From Poecilobothrus nobilitatus (lineage: Eukaryota > Arthropoda > Insecta > Diptera > Dolichopodidae): 64,000 nt of DNA. Shown in pieces: positions 52,836 to 63,312 of this stretch. Numbering within the stretch: position 1 is the stretch's first letter; the number at the start of each line of letters is the position of its first letter. The translations under genes were made by a program, and so were the position numbers. The notes beneath the pieces are model-generated. The model worked only from the letters and a program-made list of their open reading frames with translations, did no database searches and was not told the DNA's origin. The stretch lies in contig OX352773.1 in NCBI GenBank assembly GCA_947095535.1, positions 207,162,093-207,226,092 on the forward strand, read 5' to 3'.

Positions 52836-53464
52836 TTTGCTAACTTTTTTCCTATTTCTATATTATTATCAGTTTCTAAATACCATATGCAAAAGAAAAA
52901 AAAATGACAAAAGAACTTAAACGGATAAAATTTTGAATTCTATTGTATATTTAAATATTATAACATATATTCTCCAAATTGATAAATATATATAAATATA
53001 ACAAAAATTTTCGAATTATATTATTTGGATTTTTTTTCATTTAAGATTTAACAAAAGAAATTTGAAAATACTAAAAACACATTAATTTCAAATAGGTACT
53101 AAAAATTTATTTATTTTTTTTTTTTTTATTTAAAGCAGTTTAATCAAATTAAAAAATTTCAAAATACTAAAAAGACATAAATTTCAAAGAGTAAAAGTTT
53201 AAGTGAAAAATGAAAATCGCATTTTGGCTTAAATATTAATTTTTTTTTTTCTTTAATTCATATTCATTATCCAATTTAACTCCAACTTAAGTCTACAATA
53301 TAGATAGTTGAAACTGTAGCTTAGTCAAATATGAATAATAAATGAGTTAGTGGATTTTCATATGCTTTTTATACGATTGGAAATGACAAATAAAAAAGCA
53401 ATAGTTAGCTATTCTTTTCTACTTAAAGTGTTTTAAGCTAAAGATATGTTCTTAGAGCTTTTAA

Positions 53465-53800
53465 TAACAAATACCTTTAAATTTAGTACAAGGGTGTTCT
53501 GTCATATTTCCTTTATGTTTCTGATATTAGAGGAAATTTAACCTATTCGGGTTCGGATTTTGAAAGCTTCCGAACCAGTCAAAGAGCAAAAAAGCATAAT
53601 TCCAAAACCAATAAAGATATAGAACCGCTAAAATTGATACAAGGGTTGTTCTGTAATGTTTCCTCTATGTCACTGAAATTTGAGATGAATTGGAGTGGTG
53701 GTTCGGGTATCAGACACACGCCTCATAAGCATCTTTCGAAATTAATAAAGATAGAAACTTGAAATTTTGCACAAGGGTGCTCTAAATAAAGCTAGTAAAA
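53465..53800. repeat. divergent tandem repeat, unit about 130-150 bp
   Basis: The phrase ACAAGGGT(T)GTTCTGT begins at 53488 and 53639, with a third related copy ACAAGGGTGCTCTA at 53771. Each is preceded by an AATAAAGATA.AGAAC-type lead where preserved. The first two are followed by TTTCCTCTATGT-like and CTGAAATTTGAG-like sequence and a GGTTCGG word. This gives about 2.3 copies of a diverged unit, probably part of a transposon. Confidence 0.6.
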
Positions 53801-53839
53801 GTGTTTATATTTTTAGTTTCAATTAAATATTCACCTAAA

Positions 53840-54542
53840 GGGTCAATCATGAAAGTCTAGTAAGTCTTTAGAAAAAAGTCATTAATTGTCAATCATGAAA
53901 GTCTCATGGGAAAAGAATTTTTTTTTTTAAGAAAAAAGTCAATATTTTTCGTTATCATGAATGTTTATTTGTTTGACTTTTTTCATAATTTCATAATACG
54001 CATTTTTGCTGTGGACTTTGGACAATAAACATCAATATTTTAGGAACCAGAAGTCGGACCGATCTGATTTAAAAAACCTAGTCCCCGATATACAGTACTA
54101 GAAACTAAAAATTAAAAAAAAGTTCCGGAAAGTGGAACCTTAGTTTTTGAGGTCCGTTTATTGGAGCGGGCTTAAAAGTCGATTTTTTTTATTTCTGTTA
54201 ATTATTCTATTAATTTAAATCATGTCGCTCCGACTTCTGATTCCCACTAGGGCTTGTAGCAACCTACGCTATTACGTAGTCATAGATATGAAAATGCCTA
54301 TGTTATATTTATACTACTAATTTTCGCAATTTTATTTTTTATTATTTTCAATCCACAAAATTTCATACAAAAAAATATCTTTAATTTTAATAAGAAATGC
54401 ATTTTATATTTTTGACACCATAAATTTTCAATACAAAGCCTTTTCTTTTCAATTCATAAGACTTTCATGATTGCGTGACTTTTTTTAAAAGACTTTTCAG
54501 AGAAGAAAATAGTCTTAACTCACAAGACTTTCATGATTGTTT
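53840..54542. mobile_element. 703-bp inverted-repeat element with CCTAAA target duplication
   Basis: CAATCATGAAAGTCT occurs at 53844-53858 and 53890-53904; its complement occurs at 54459-54473 and 54525-54539. Each arm thus carries the 15-bp word twice, in mirror order. The element is flanked by CCTAAA on both sides (53834-53839 and 54543-54548). No open frame is seen inside. It is a non-autonomous DNA transposon of unassigned family. Confidence 0.75.
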
Positions 54543-54915
54543 CCTAAAATAACTTATGGATTTTTAATTTAATATGAATTTTTTAGATGTGGATTATTAA
54601 TAAGTCGGTTGCATCGACTTACTGCAACATTTACTTGTTTTTAAATAAAATTGCTACACTTTTGTAAAATATTATTTAATATAATATGGTAAGACACATT
54701 TAAGACACTATTAACATTATAGCCAGAAAAAGTAGTTTGAAGCGAGATAACACCGATACACTTTTTATTTGGTAAAATCAGAATTTATGAAAACTGAAAT
54801 ATATATTTTATAATATAATATGTGAAATATGTACATATATGAAAACTATATTATAATTGGTTGCATTTTTTAATTTCCAACTTGTATTTTTTTAAAAGTT
54901 CAAATTAAGGATTGT

Positions 54916-57292
54916 TTTGTCGTTTCGGTACGATTGGGATATTTTTATCCCACGTGAAGTTCAATAATTCCTAACTTTGAAAATTACTATTTAAATTGGT
55001 TCAAATATATCCCAAATCAACAAATATAGTTTTCTATTTAAAATATTTAACGAATATTTGAATTGGCGCCAAAAATTTGTGATCAACTGTCAAGAATTGT
55101 TGTGTGCTTCCACGAAAACTTTTGTAAGACGTGTATATGTTCTTATTATTTATTGTGTAAAAATGTGATTTGAGTTATAATTTATGTAAAAAACGGATAA
55201 AATAAAGTTAATATTACATACTGAGAATAAATAAATATCATATATTACGAAAATACTGGATTTTCACAAACATAAAATTGAGTAAGTTTCTTTTGGGATA
55301 AAATGTTCCCAATAGGGTTTTTTATGGGACATTATTATCCCAGTCGTCATTAATAACTTAATATTTATAATAATAAAATATTTTGTTCTAACAGAAAAAA
55401 ATGGAAAGAAAAAGAAAAATACAAATAAATGAAGAAGAAATAGAAAGTTTACTGTATGAACCATTTGAAGACAGTGGTTCTTCGTATAAGCCTAGTGATT
55501 ATAGTTTTTCGGATTCAGATTCCGAATCGAGCTTGGATTTTATAGATGAAAATTATAATCTGATCGAAGATCAAGATTTTGAAAATGGTAACGAAATAAA
55601 TGAAGCAAGTGAAAATATTGGTGGCATTGATATTTGGATGGATCCCCTGCCAACTTTCGAACCAAGACTAAAAATAAATAGCGACCGCATCGTTCAACTT
55701 AATAAATATTTTACTCGTGGAATGAAGCCGCTTGAAATATTTCATAAATTAGTGCCTAAAAGTTTAATTAATGATATAGTTAACTGCACTAACGAAAGAA
55801 TTGATATCTATAATAAAACTAGAAAAAAATATGACAAAACTAATACAGATTTTGGTGAAATATTATTATTATTAGGATGTACGTTTGTTATGTCCTATAA
55901 TCGTGTACCAGCTCTTAAGCATTACTGGTCCAACAATACTTCATTAAGAAATGAATACATAAAAAAATCTATTTCGCGAGATCGCTTTTTATTTCTGATG
56001 TCAAAACTATATTTTTCATCATTGTCGTTTCCCGAAAATCAAAGATCAAAGACTTATTTTGTACAAGATTTAGAAACTATGAAAACTACTTTTCAGAAAT
56101 CCAGAGAAGACTCACCTTTTCAGAGTATTGATGAGTCAATGACAAAATTTTTGGGACGATTTACTTTGAAGCAATATATGCCGCTGAAACCGGTAAAGAG
56201 AGGGATCAAAATTTGGATGAGATGTGACAGTCTTTCTGGTTATACTTACGACTTCAATATATACTCTGGTAAGGGAGATCATTCTTCATATGATTCATCA
56301 ACATTGGGTGAACGTGTTGTAAGAACATTAGCCTCCACAATAAAAAATCCTAATACAACGCTATGCAATCAAAAATTAAATCAGAACACAATCAGAAATT
56401 AAATAGAGGGGAATTCGTGTTCAAATGCAATCCATCTGGTTCCTTAGCGGTTTTATGGCAAGATAGAAAACCAGTAATGCTTCTTAGTAACTGCCATGCA
56501 GCTACAGTAGATACGGTAACTAGAAAACAAAAAGATGGCACGAAAATAGATGTACCTTTCCCAAATATTGTTAAAACATATCGACTCATAATGGGAGGTG
56601 TAGATTTGGCTGATAAGATGGCAACCGTATACGAATTAGACCGAAAGTCTGATAAATGGTGGCGCAAAGTAGCTTTTCGTCTTATAATGATGTCCGCTGT
56701 AAATGCGTGGATTATAGATTCACAAATAAATCGTCCACGACAAAATAAAACGCCTTTCTTGAACTTTTTAGTTGAACTTGCTGAAAATATGATGGAAACA
56801 GGACGAAATCTGTCGAAAGTGAAGCGAACCAACCGCAGGGGTCCATTATCTTGTATCAAAAAAAAAATAAATCAAAATTTGCAAAATCACTTGCCAGTTA
56901 TCACAAAAGAACGTAAAAGGTGTGTCAACTGCTCAACAAAAAATAAAGAAAGTCGGACAAACCAAATATGTAAAGCTTGCAATTTGGCTTTTTGCAAGAA
57001 GTGTTTTACCCCTTGTCACCTAAAATAGTAATTGTTTGCCAAGTTTTATGGTTTTATTCCTGATAATTAATAAAAATTACTATAAAAAATTAATTTTATA
57101 TTCACTATTATTAATCTATTTTAAGCTTTTTAGGGACGGATGGGACATTTTTGTCCCAGGAGCATATATCCCTTCCAGGAGCTTGAAAGAAAAAAATATG
57201 AAATTACTTTTTTTCAAATTGCATAAGAAATAACTCCATAACAAAATTTTTAAATTTACTCCACGGAAAAGTTTCCGTCCCGAAACGGTTAA
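54916..57292 (+). mobile_element. piggyBac-type transposon, defective
   Basis: The right end reads CGTCCCGAAACGG (57276-57288) followed by TTAA (57289-57292), the target of piggyBac elements. The left end has the mirrored TCGTTTCGGTACG at 54920-54932, but the expected TTAA before it is altered; a TTAA also lies at 54905-54908. Inside are a broken transposase gene and four TGGGA-N8-TCCCA palindromes near both ends. The total length of about 2.4 kb is normal for the family. Confidence 0.8.
55401..57028 (+). pseudogene. piggyBac transposase with internal deletion
   Basis: Two frames together cover most of a piggyBac transposase (DDE_Tnp_1_7 family). The first (55401 to about 56372) has an acidic N-terminus, the domain beginning GIDIWMDPLPTFEPRLK, the first catalytic Asp in QSIDESMTKFLGRFTLKQYM, and ends near TLASTIKNPNTTLC. 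The second (from about 56390, different frame, to TAA at 57028) has KLNRGEFVFKCNPSG, LLSNCHAATVDT, the last catalytic Asp in MGGVDLADKM, and a C-terminal Cys-rich domain (CVNC...CKAC...CKKC...PCH). The segment between, where family members carry the second catalytic Asp (an FD-x-FFTS type motif), is absent. The frame shifts at the same point. The protein should be catalytically dead. The remaining sequence is otherwise well preserved, suggesting recent inactivation. Confidence 0.88.
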
Positions 57293-57975
57293 TTGAATGA
57301 AAGAATCAAATATTATATCTAAGGAATTAATAGACTTCAATTTTACAAGCATCATCTGATTTTAATGCGCGTTTTTTATTATTATTTGTTTGTATATAAC
57401 TAAAATAGTTTTCTCAATTATCATTTTTAGTTTTAAAAGTTAAAATTTAAAATTAAGAGTAATATTAAAATTAATTACAGTTATCAAAGGAGGTTTTAAC
57501 TGGAGAAATATATTTATGAAGAAAATATTAAATCTCACATTAACTTTAATAATTAATAAAGAATCAATATTGGAATTTTTAGGTGTCCTGAAATAATACC
57601 CCAAGATATAATTCTTCTGCTTTTTTTTCTTTATAAAGCGGTAATTCAGTATTATTACCGCTTCGAAGGAGAAATAAATTCGAATCGACCTATTCTATAT
57701 AAATACATATACCGCAACCATTTTAGGGTTGAATATTTACAACTAACTCTGGACATACACTTCAACTTTTATTTTTCTATGTTTTCTTTTCAATTTTAAG
57801 CAATCTTGATTCATTCTTTGTTTTTTCTATTTATCCTTACTTTTTTTAAAATTAATTGTGTTTAATTAACAAAAAAGAACAAAACTTAATTCACTCTTTA
57901 TTTTACTTTAAATGTTTTTTTTTTTTTCTTATATAATTAACATTTTTATATAATATATAAACAAAATTTTATTAA
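57293..57975. other. intergenic, with a 10-bp stem hairpin
   Basis: AAGCGGTAAT (57636-57645) and ATTACCGCTT (57654-57663) form a perfect 10-bp stem with an 8-base loop. The rest is AT-rich, and the part next to 57975 is the probable 3' UTR of the minus-strand membrane protein gene. Confidence 0.6.
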
Positions 57976-58961
57976 TTAAAAATAAATTTCCATGATACTT
58001 GCAAGTATCATTTGATTAATATCCACAAAATATAACATTTCCCATAGATCAGTTGAAAAAACTAATGATTCACCACGTTTAATAACAATATTTTGTTGTT
58101 TACATTTATTTAAACATAATGAATTTGGTATTAGTGTAATTAATAAATCACCCTGTAATTGTTGTAATATTATTAAACCATGTAATTTAATTTTTTTTTC
58201 TAAACCAGCATAATTATTTGCCATTAATAACCAACTTGAATAAAATGGTTCCATATGTTCAGCATAAAAATATGGTTTTTTTAAAAAATTTCTAGATGAT
58301 TTAACTGAAAAAAATTGACAATTTCTTAATTGTAAAAACCATGATGCTTCAATATCATTTTTAATATATGTAAGAACTTCTTCTAAATTAAAAAATTTAT
58401 ATTGTATTAAATTTGTTTCAACATCACATGGATCACTTTCCATAAAATCTTTTGTATTAAATAATTTATATAAAAGTTGAGATATTGTTGTAATTTTTGT
58501 TGAATTTTTAATTAAAACTGGTTGAGCTTTATAAATATAATTATCTCGTAATTGTAAGAATGTTATATTATCAACAATTTTTATATATTCTAAAAGGATT
58601 TAAATAAAAAATAAAAAAATTATCATATTTTCAAAAAAAAAAAAAAATACGTACCAAGTTTTTCACATAAATGGCAATCTTTAAATTCATTATGATTAAT
58701 TTTATTTGAATTTTCTTTTTCTACATTTTCTGATTTTGCAATTAAACATTTAACATTATAAAGATATGTCCAATCCCAAAATGGTAATAATTTTATCATT
58801 GCAATACGACCAATTGCAGAAATTGTCCATGTAACAGTATCCATATAAATTGCATGAGATGCAATAAATGCAATTATTATTGCCAAAATTAATAAACGTT
58901 TTGGCTTATATTTAAATATAGTTTTTAATAGAAAATTACTTGTTTTTTTTACAATTTCCAT
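57976..58961 (-). CDS. single-pass membrane protein, unknown function
   Basis: Two exons, 58655-58961 and 57976-58589, separated by a 65-bp intron (donor G|GTACGT, acceptor CTTTTAG) encode 306 residues in one frame. Residues 1-22 are basic (KYKPKR), followed by a single hydrophobic helix RLLILAIIIAFIASHAIYM (about 22-40). This suggests a type II membrane protein with a large non-cytosolic C-terminal part. The remainder has a DCHLCE motif (95-100), then DNITFLQLRDNYIYKAQPVL, WFLQLRNCQFFSVKSSRNFL and a LQGDLLITLIPNSLCLNKC stretch. The arrangement of short beta-strand-like blocks with a PVLI segment reminds me of cupin/JmjC-like folds, but I see no clear metal-binding His/Asp/His set, so that is only a suggestion. 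It does not look like a transposon protein and has a normal compact intron. The start at 58961 is the first ATG upstream of the helix. Confidence 0.8.
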
Positions 58962-60331
58962 TTTATTTCTTTTTTTTTTTTATTATTTTAAATTTCCTTT
59001 AATTTTTTTACGTTAATGTTATTTAAACGTGGCAAACAAATTGAAACTATACTTCTAACATTAATATCATTAATATCCTTAAAGATGTTATGGTTTTGTC
59101 AATGATAAATTTTATATATCCTTGTTGCTAAAAAAAAAAAAATTAACTTGTTGCTTATTAGGGAAACAACATGCGCTGTTTTATTTGCAATTTTTCATTT
59201 GTTTTTATGTTTTGGTGGGTATTCTTACCAAATAGAAATGCAGATTTTTATCTTTAACTTGTTGGCAAACATTTTTATTATTATTATTATTTTTTTTTAT
59301 CATTTTCTAACAGATTTAGTAAAAAAGTTTTTATACATATAACATATGCATAATATACATAGCGTAAAAGTTGTACATATGTATACAAAAAAACGGAAAA
59401 AGATAAGTACTAGGTATATAAAATTAAAGGTTCATAAAAGTCAACAATTTAATTTAAACGGTTGTAAAAAAGGCAGGTAGGTAAAAATAATTCTTCTCTC
59501 ATTATTATGATCTTTCATAATATACTAATCGTATATACTTGTATATTTATAGTTAGTTGAGTTAGTTGAGTTGAAATGAACAGGAATGAAAAAAATATTT
59601 CTGAAGATCTAAGTTCTATACCAAACTTACGAGATTCTAAGCGTTTGAGGGTAAATTTAAGCATTAGACCTTTGGATGGATTTAGTTGCGTAATATGGGT
59701 AGGGCAAAGAAGAAAAACTATTCTTTAACAAAATTAATTTTAAAATAAGATGTATGTAATGTATCTATATATGACCAATATTTCATAAATTTATTCCAAA
59801 GGGTGCAGAAGTTTTACAAAATAAACTAACATACATAGTCAGCAAACAATCGTACATTACAGTCAGCATACAAACATTAATAAGCACATTTTTGTTTTTT
59901 TTTTAAGCACAAAATAGATTGTATGTACTTAAGTCTTTACAAATTATTTTGAAAAATAAATAAAGCTTATTTTGTAACTTTTGTTTTTCGTAATCCGAAA
60001 ATACATGCATAAAATTAAAAAATTTTCTTTCTAATTTTTTTTAAATATGGTGAAATTCCATGTTTAATAAGGAAACGCTTGAACACCTAACGATTAAAAC
60101 GAATAATTCGATTAGGAGATGATTCAGTTTTTTTTTTTCATGTAAAACTGCAAAAAAGCTTTTATTATATGTATATACGCGTTTCTTAAATAGTTTATCG
60201 TTTGTTCATTTCATATTTTAAAGATGATTTTGTCCTAAAGAACAGATTTGTTTTATTTAAATTACATATATTATGCATATACTTGTATTTTTCCATATGA
60301 TACATATTTTTATACATTTATGTACATTTTT
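58962..60331. other. intergenic, no gene seen
   Basis: Includes the upstream region of the minus-strand membrane protein gene. A small frame at 59576-59728 (50 residues, MNRNEKNISEDLSS...) is possible but unsupported. No promoter motif can be assigned. Confidence 0.45.
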
Positions 60332-60580
60332 TAATTTATTTATTTATTTATATACAGGTACCGTGGTACATAAATGTGCCAGATAGCTGTAACCCCTGTT
60401 TTCGGGTAGGAATGTGGTGTGTCGTGTGTACGAGGTATTATGATATATAAAGTATTTGAATAGTAGTATATGAATATTTTTTTTTTATAGTATAATTATT
60501 GTACCCAGCCGGGAATCGAATCCCAGACCTCTCATTCCCTTATGAATGAGAAGCGGTGCATCAACCACTGCACCAATACT
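60332..60580 (-). mobile_element. tRNA-derived SINE, family B
   Basis: On the minus strand the head TATTGGTGCAGTGGTTGATG includes an A box (TGGTGCAGTGG). It is followed by a TCTCATTC/GAATGAGA stem where an anticodon arm would be, and a B box GGGATTCGATTCCC. The T loop has one base too many and the anticodon loop is 6 bases, so it is not a functional tRNA. The body continues to GCTATCTGGCACATTTATG and CCACGGTACC and ends in a TAAA-type tail (TTTA repeats at about 60332-60355 on the plus strand), as expected for a SINE. Confidence 0.78.
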
Positions 60581-60932
60581 TAGATGAAATTTTTCTATTT
60601 TAAATTATTCTATTTATTTTTAATTTCTTCATTGCTTTATCCTAAAATATTTTATTTGTATTTAATTTACCCTCGACTGCCAAAGCCATTATCGGCTTAC
60701 TTAAGTTGAAATTACATTATTATTTAGTTTCTGAAATATTATTAGATATATATACATATGTATATATTTAGTCCTAAAATTATTATTTTTGTTTATAAAC
60801 AAAGTTAAAGCAGGTTAAAGTATAACTAATATGTATTTTCATTAAAGTTATTTTTACAAAGTAGGAAAATTTTAATTTTAGGTTTTGTAAGTTATTGATT
60901 TCAAAATACAAAAATTTTTAATGACTTTAACC

Positions 60933-60973
60933 AAAGATTATATAAGTAGTATAATACTACTTATATAATCTTT
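60933..60973. repeat. 41-bp palindrome, 20-bp perfect arms
   Basis: The left arm AAAGATTATATAAGTAGTAT (60933-60952), a single A, and the exact complement at 60954-60973. With almost no loop it could extrude as a cruciform. It is non-coding. Confidence 0.95.
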
Positions 60974-63312
60974 GCTTTAACTTAATTATATGAATATTGG
61001 TATTATTTGTCTTGAAAAAATGTAACTATATGTATAATACAAATTAACACATTTTCCCATGTTTCTATATTATTTCCAATGTTTACAAATTTTTAAGCGT
61101 TTCTTTCTACAAAACCTTTTACCACTTCGCATTCTTGAAACATGTGTTTCACACGTAATTATAAACGTATTTTGTCAATACGAACTGTTGATGCGTTGGA
61201 ACGGTCCAAAATGTGTTTTTTTAAGAATATAAGGAAGGTATAAGGCCTAATCGAATTTTACATATATTTTTCTTTTTGTTGCCTATACATTATAAGTTAG
61301 TGGTTATTTTGTACGGCCAGTGACTTCTGAGAAGCTTCATGAGATATTTCATTTTAATTCATTGCACGCTTATAAATGCTTTGCTATTAGTTTAGCTTTT
61401 TCCACCGGAAAATATATTTGATTTAAGAACGTTGGACTTCTTACTGTTAGCTTGACTTCTTTGACGATGTTTTCACATTACATACACCATTATGCGATAA
61501 TTAATGCATAAAATTAATATTGCAAAAACTTTGGCTAATACTAGTTTTTTTTTTCAAACTTTAACAATAATATGTTCACGCAAGTATCATTCAGATGTTT
61601 TTTATCTGTGATTTAAATATATTTATAACATATTTAAAAAAAAATTATTCTGTTGTATTTATATTTATAAGTATCTATACATATAATTATAATACATATA
61701 TTTATTTATAAATAGGTGCTATATGTCAAACTTACCCCCAAAAAAATGTACTAAATTCCAAAAATTTCGCTACGGTACGAATTACGCCCGAAACAAATAC
61801 ATTACAAAATCTGTTACTTACAAAATATTTTAAGCCCTTTATGTAAAAAAATAATTAGGAAGGACATTAAAGTTATAGTTACAAAATCAGAGTTTCAATA
61901 ATTTCTTTAGCTGGGGATTGGGAGGTGGAAATATGTATGTAAAAAATAATTAGAAAAGTATTTAGAGTTGGTTACAAAATCAAGGTTATATGCCTTTTTC
62001 ATAATCCAACTGCGAAATTCGTTCTAATGAAAAATGTTGCATATTCATATATATAAATATTTTGGAAAAGACAATATCCTGACTTTTAATCCAACTTTAA
62101 AATCTCTCCTAAACATTAATAATTTGATTAATGATTTGGAGGTTAGTTCATAACAAACAAATTTAGATCAAAATTTTAATTGATTTTTTATTATTGTGTA
62201 AAATATTTAAAAATTTATTCTAGAAACTATGAAATAGCTAACATTAATTAATAAATTAATTTTTAAAAGGTTAATTAATCAACAAATGTTGAGTAAATAA
62301 AATGAAACAGAATTAAACATTAAATGTCAATTTATAATTTGAACCACAATGAATAAACAAAAATGTTTCGAAACTATTTTTAAACCAAATAAAAATTTTA
62401 TCCAAAGATTTTTAAAGGAAAGCTAGGAAAAAATATTGATAATAATTATTTAATAAATAATTCATACATTTCTTTTATACCTAAAAACAAAAATTTTATG
62501 TCCCGAACCTAAATAACAATAATTTTATGCAAAAAAAAGAGAAAAACATAAACTTAATTTATTTATTCCGAATTTTCCTCAATGTTTTATATTTTTTTGC
62601 AGTTCCAAATATCAAAAAGATAACAAATATTATATTTAACTATTTTTTTTTTTTTGTCAATTATCACATTTATATTTTTTATTTTTATATTCAAATATCA
62701 TAACCTCACGATATTTTATTTCTACCCCAATTTGACTTACATATTATATCTATAGAAAATCAGGAATAATAATTTATTTTTCTGGAATTCTTAGAAATTT
62801 TATATGAATACGTAATATCTGGTAATATTTAGGTTATGAGTTCAATTTTAATTAAAATTTATTGCTATCAGACAAAACAAAAAATTTCACAAAAATATTT
62901 AATATTAAAAACAACAAAAAAAAAAAAAGAACAACCAATAAATGTTGCCCCATATTCAAGGTCAATTAGTTAATTCCATTCTCGAACTTAACTTACATCA
63001 TTTTCATTTCATTTCAATCCAATTCCATTCCATCATTTTCATTTCATGGAGATGGAATTTTCTTTAAAATTTTCTTATTTCTTTCCTTGTTCTTCCTTAG
63101 TTACCATTCCAAATAAAAACAGAAAAAAAGACATTTTCAAATTGTTTGATCGATTTCCAAGTTTTTATTTTATTTACAGAAAAATTTATAACATTTTGTT
63201 AAAAATTTTATTAATTAATAATATAAATTATAAAATTTATTAAAAAATAAAAAATAATATTTAATATAAATAATTAATTATAAGTTTTTTTTTTTTTTTT
63301 TCATATTTAATT
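60974..63312. other. intergenic, no gene seen
   Basis: Some patches around 61120-61480 are less AT-rich but have no recognisable frame. Close to the 3' gene, CATCATTTTCATTTCAT occurs twice (62996-63012 and 63031-63047) with CATTCC-type sequence between. The promoter of the gene at 63313 should lie here but no motif is convincing. Confidence 0.45.

Noticed and set aside
56392..56859. 155-residue minus-strand frame opposite the piggyBac transposase
   Set aside because: The plus strand clearly encodes the transposase C-terminal half; the antisense frame is incidental.
59576..59728. 50-residue frame starting MNRNEKNISEDL
   Set aside because: It is short, with no splice partner or recognisable similarity; chance cannot be excluded.
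60508..60579. Functional tRNA gene on the minus strand
   Set aside because: A and B boxes are present, but the T loop has an extra base, the anticodon loop is not seven bases, and a SINE body and TAAA tail follow.
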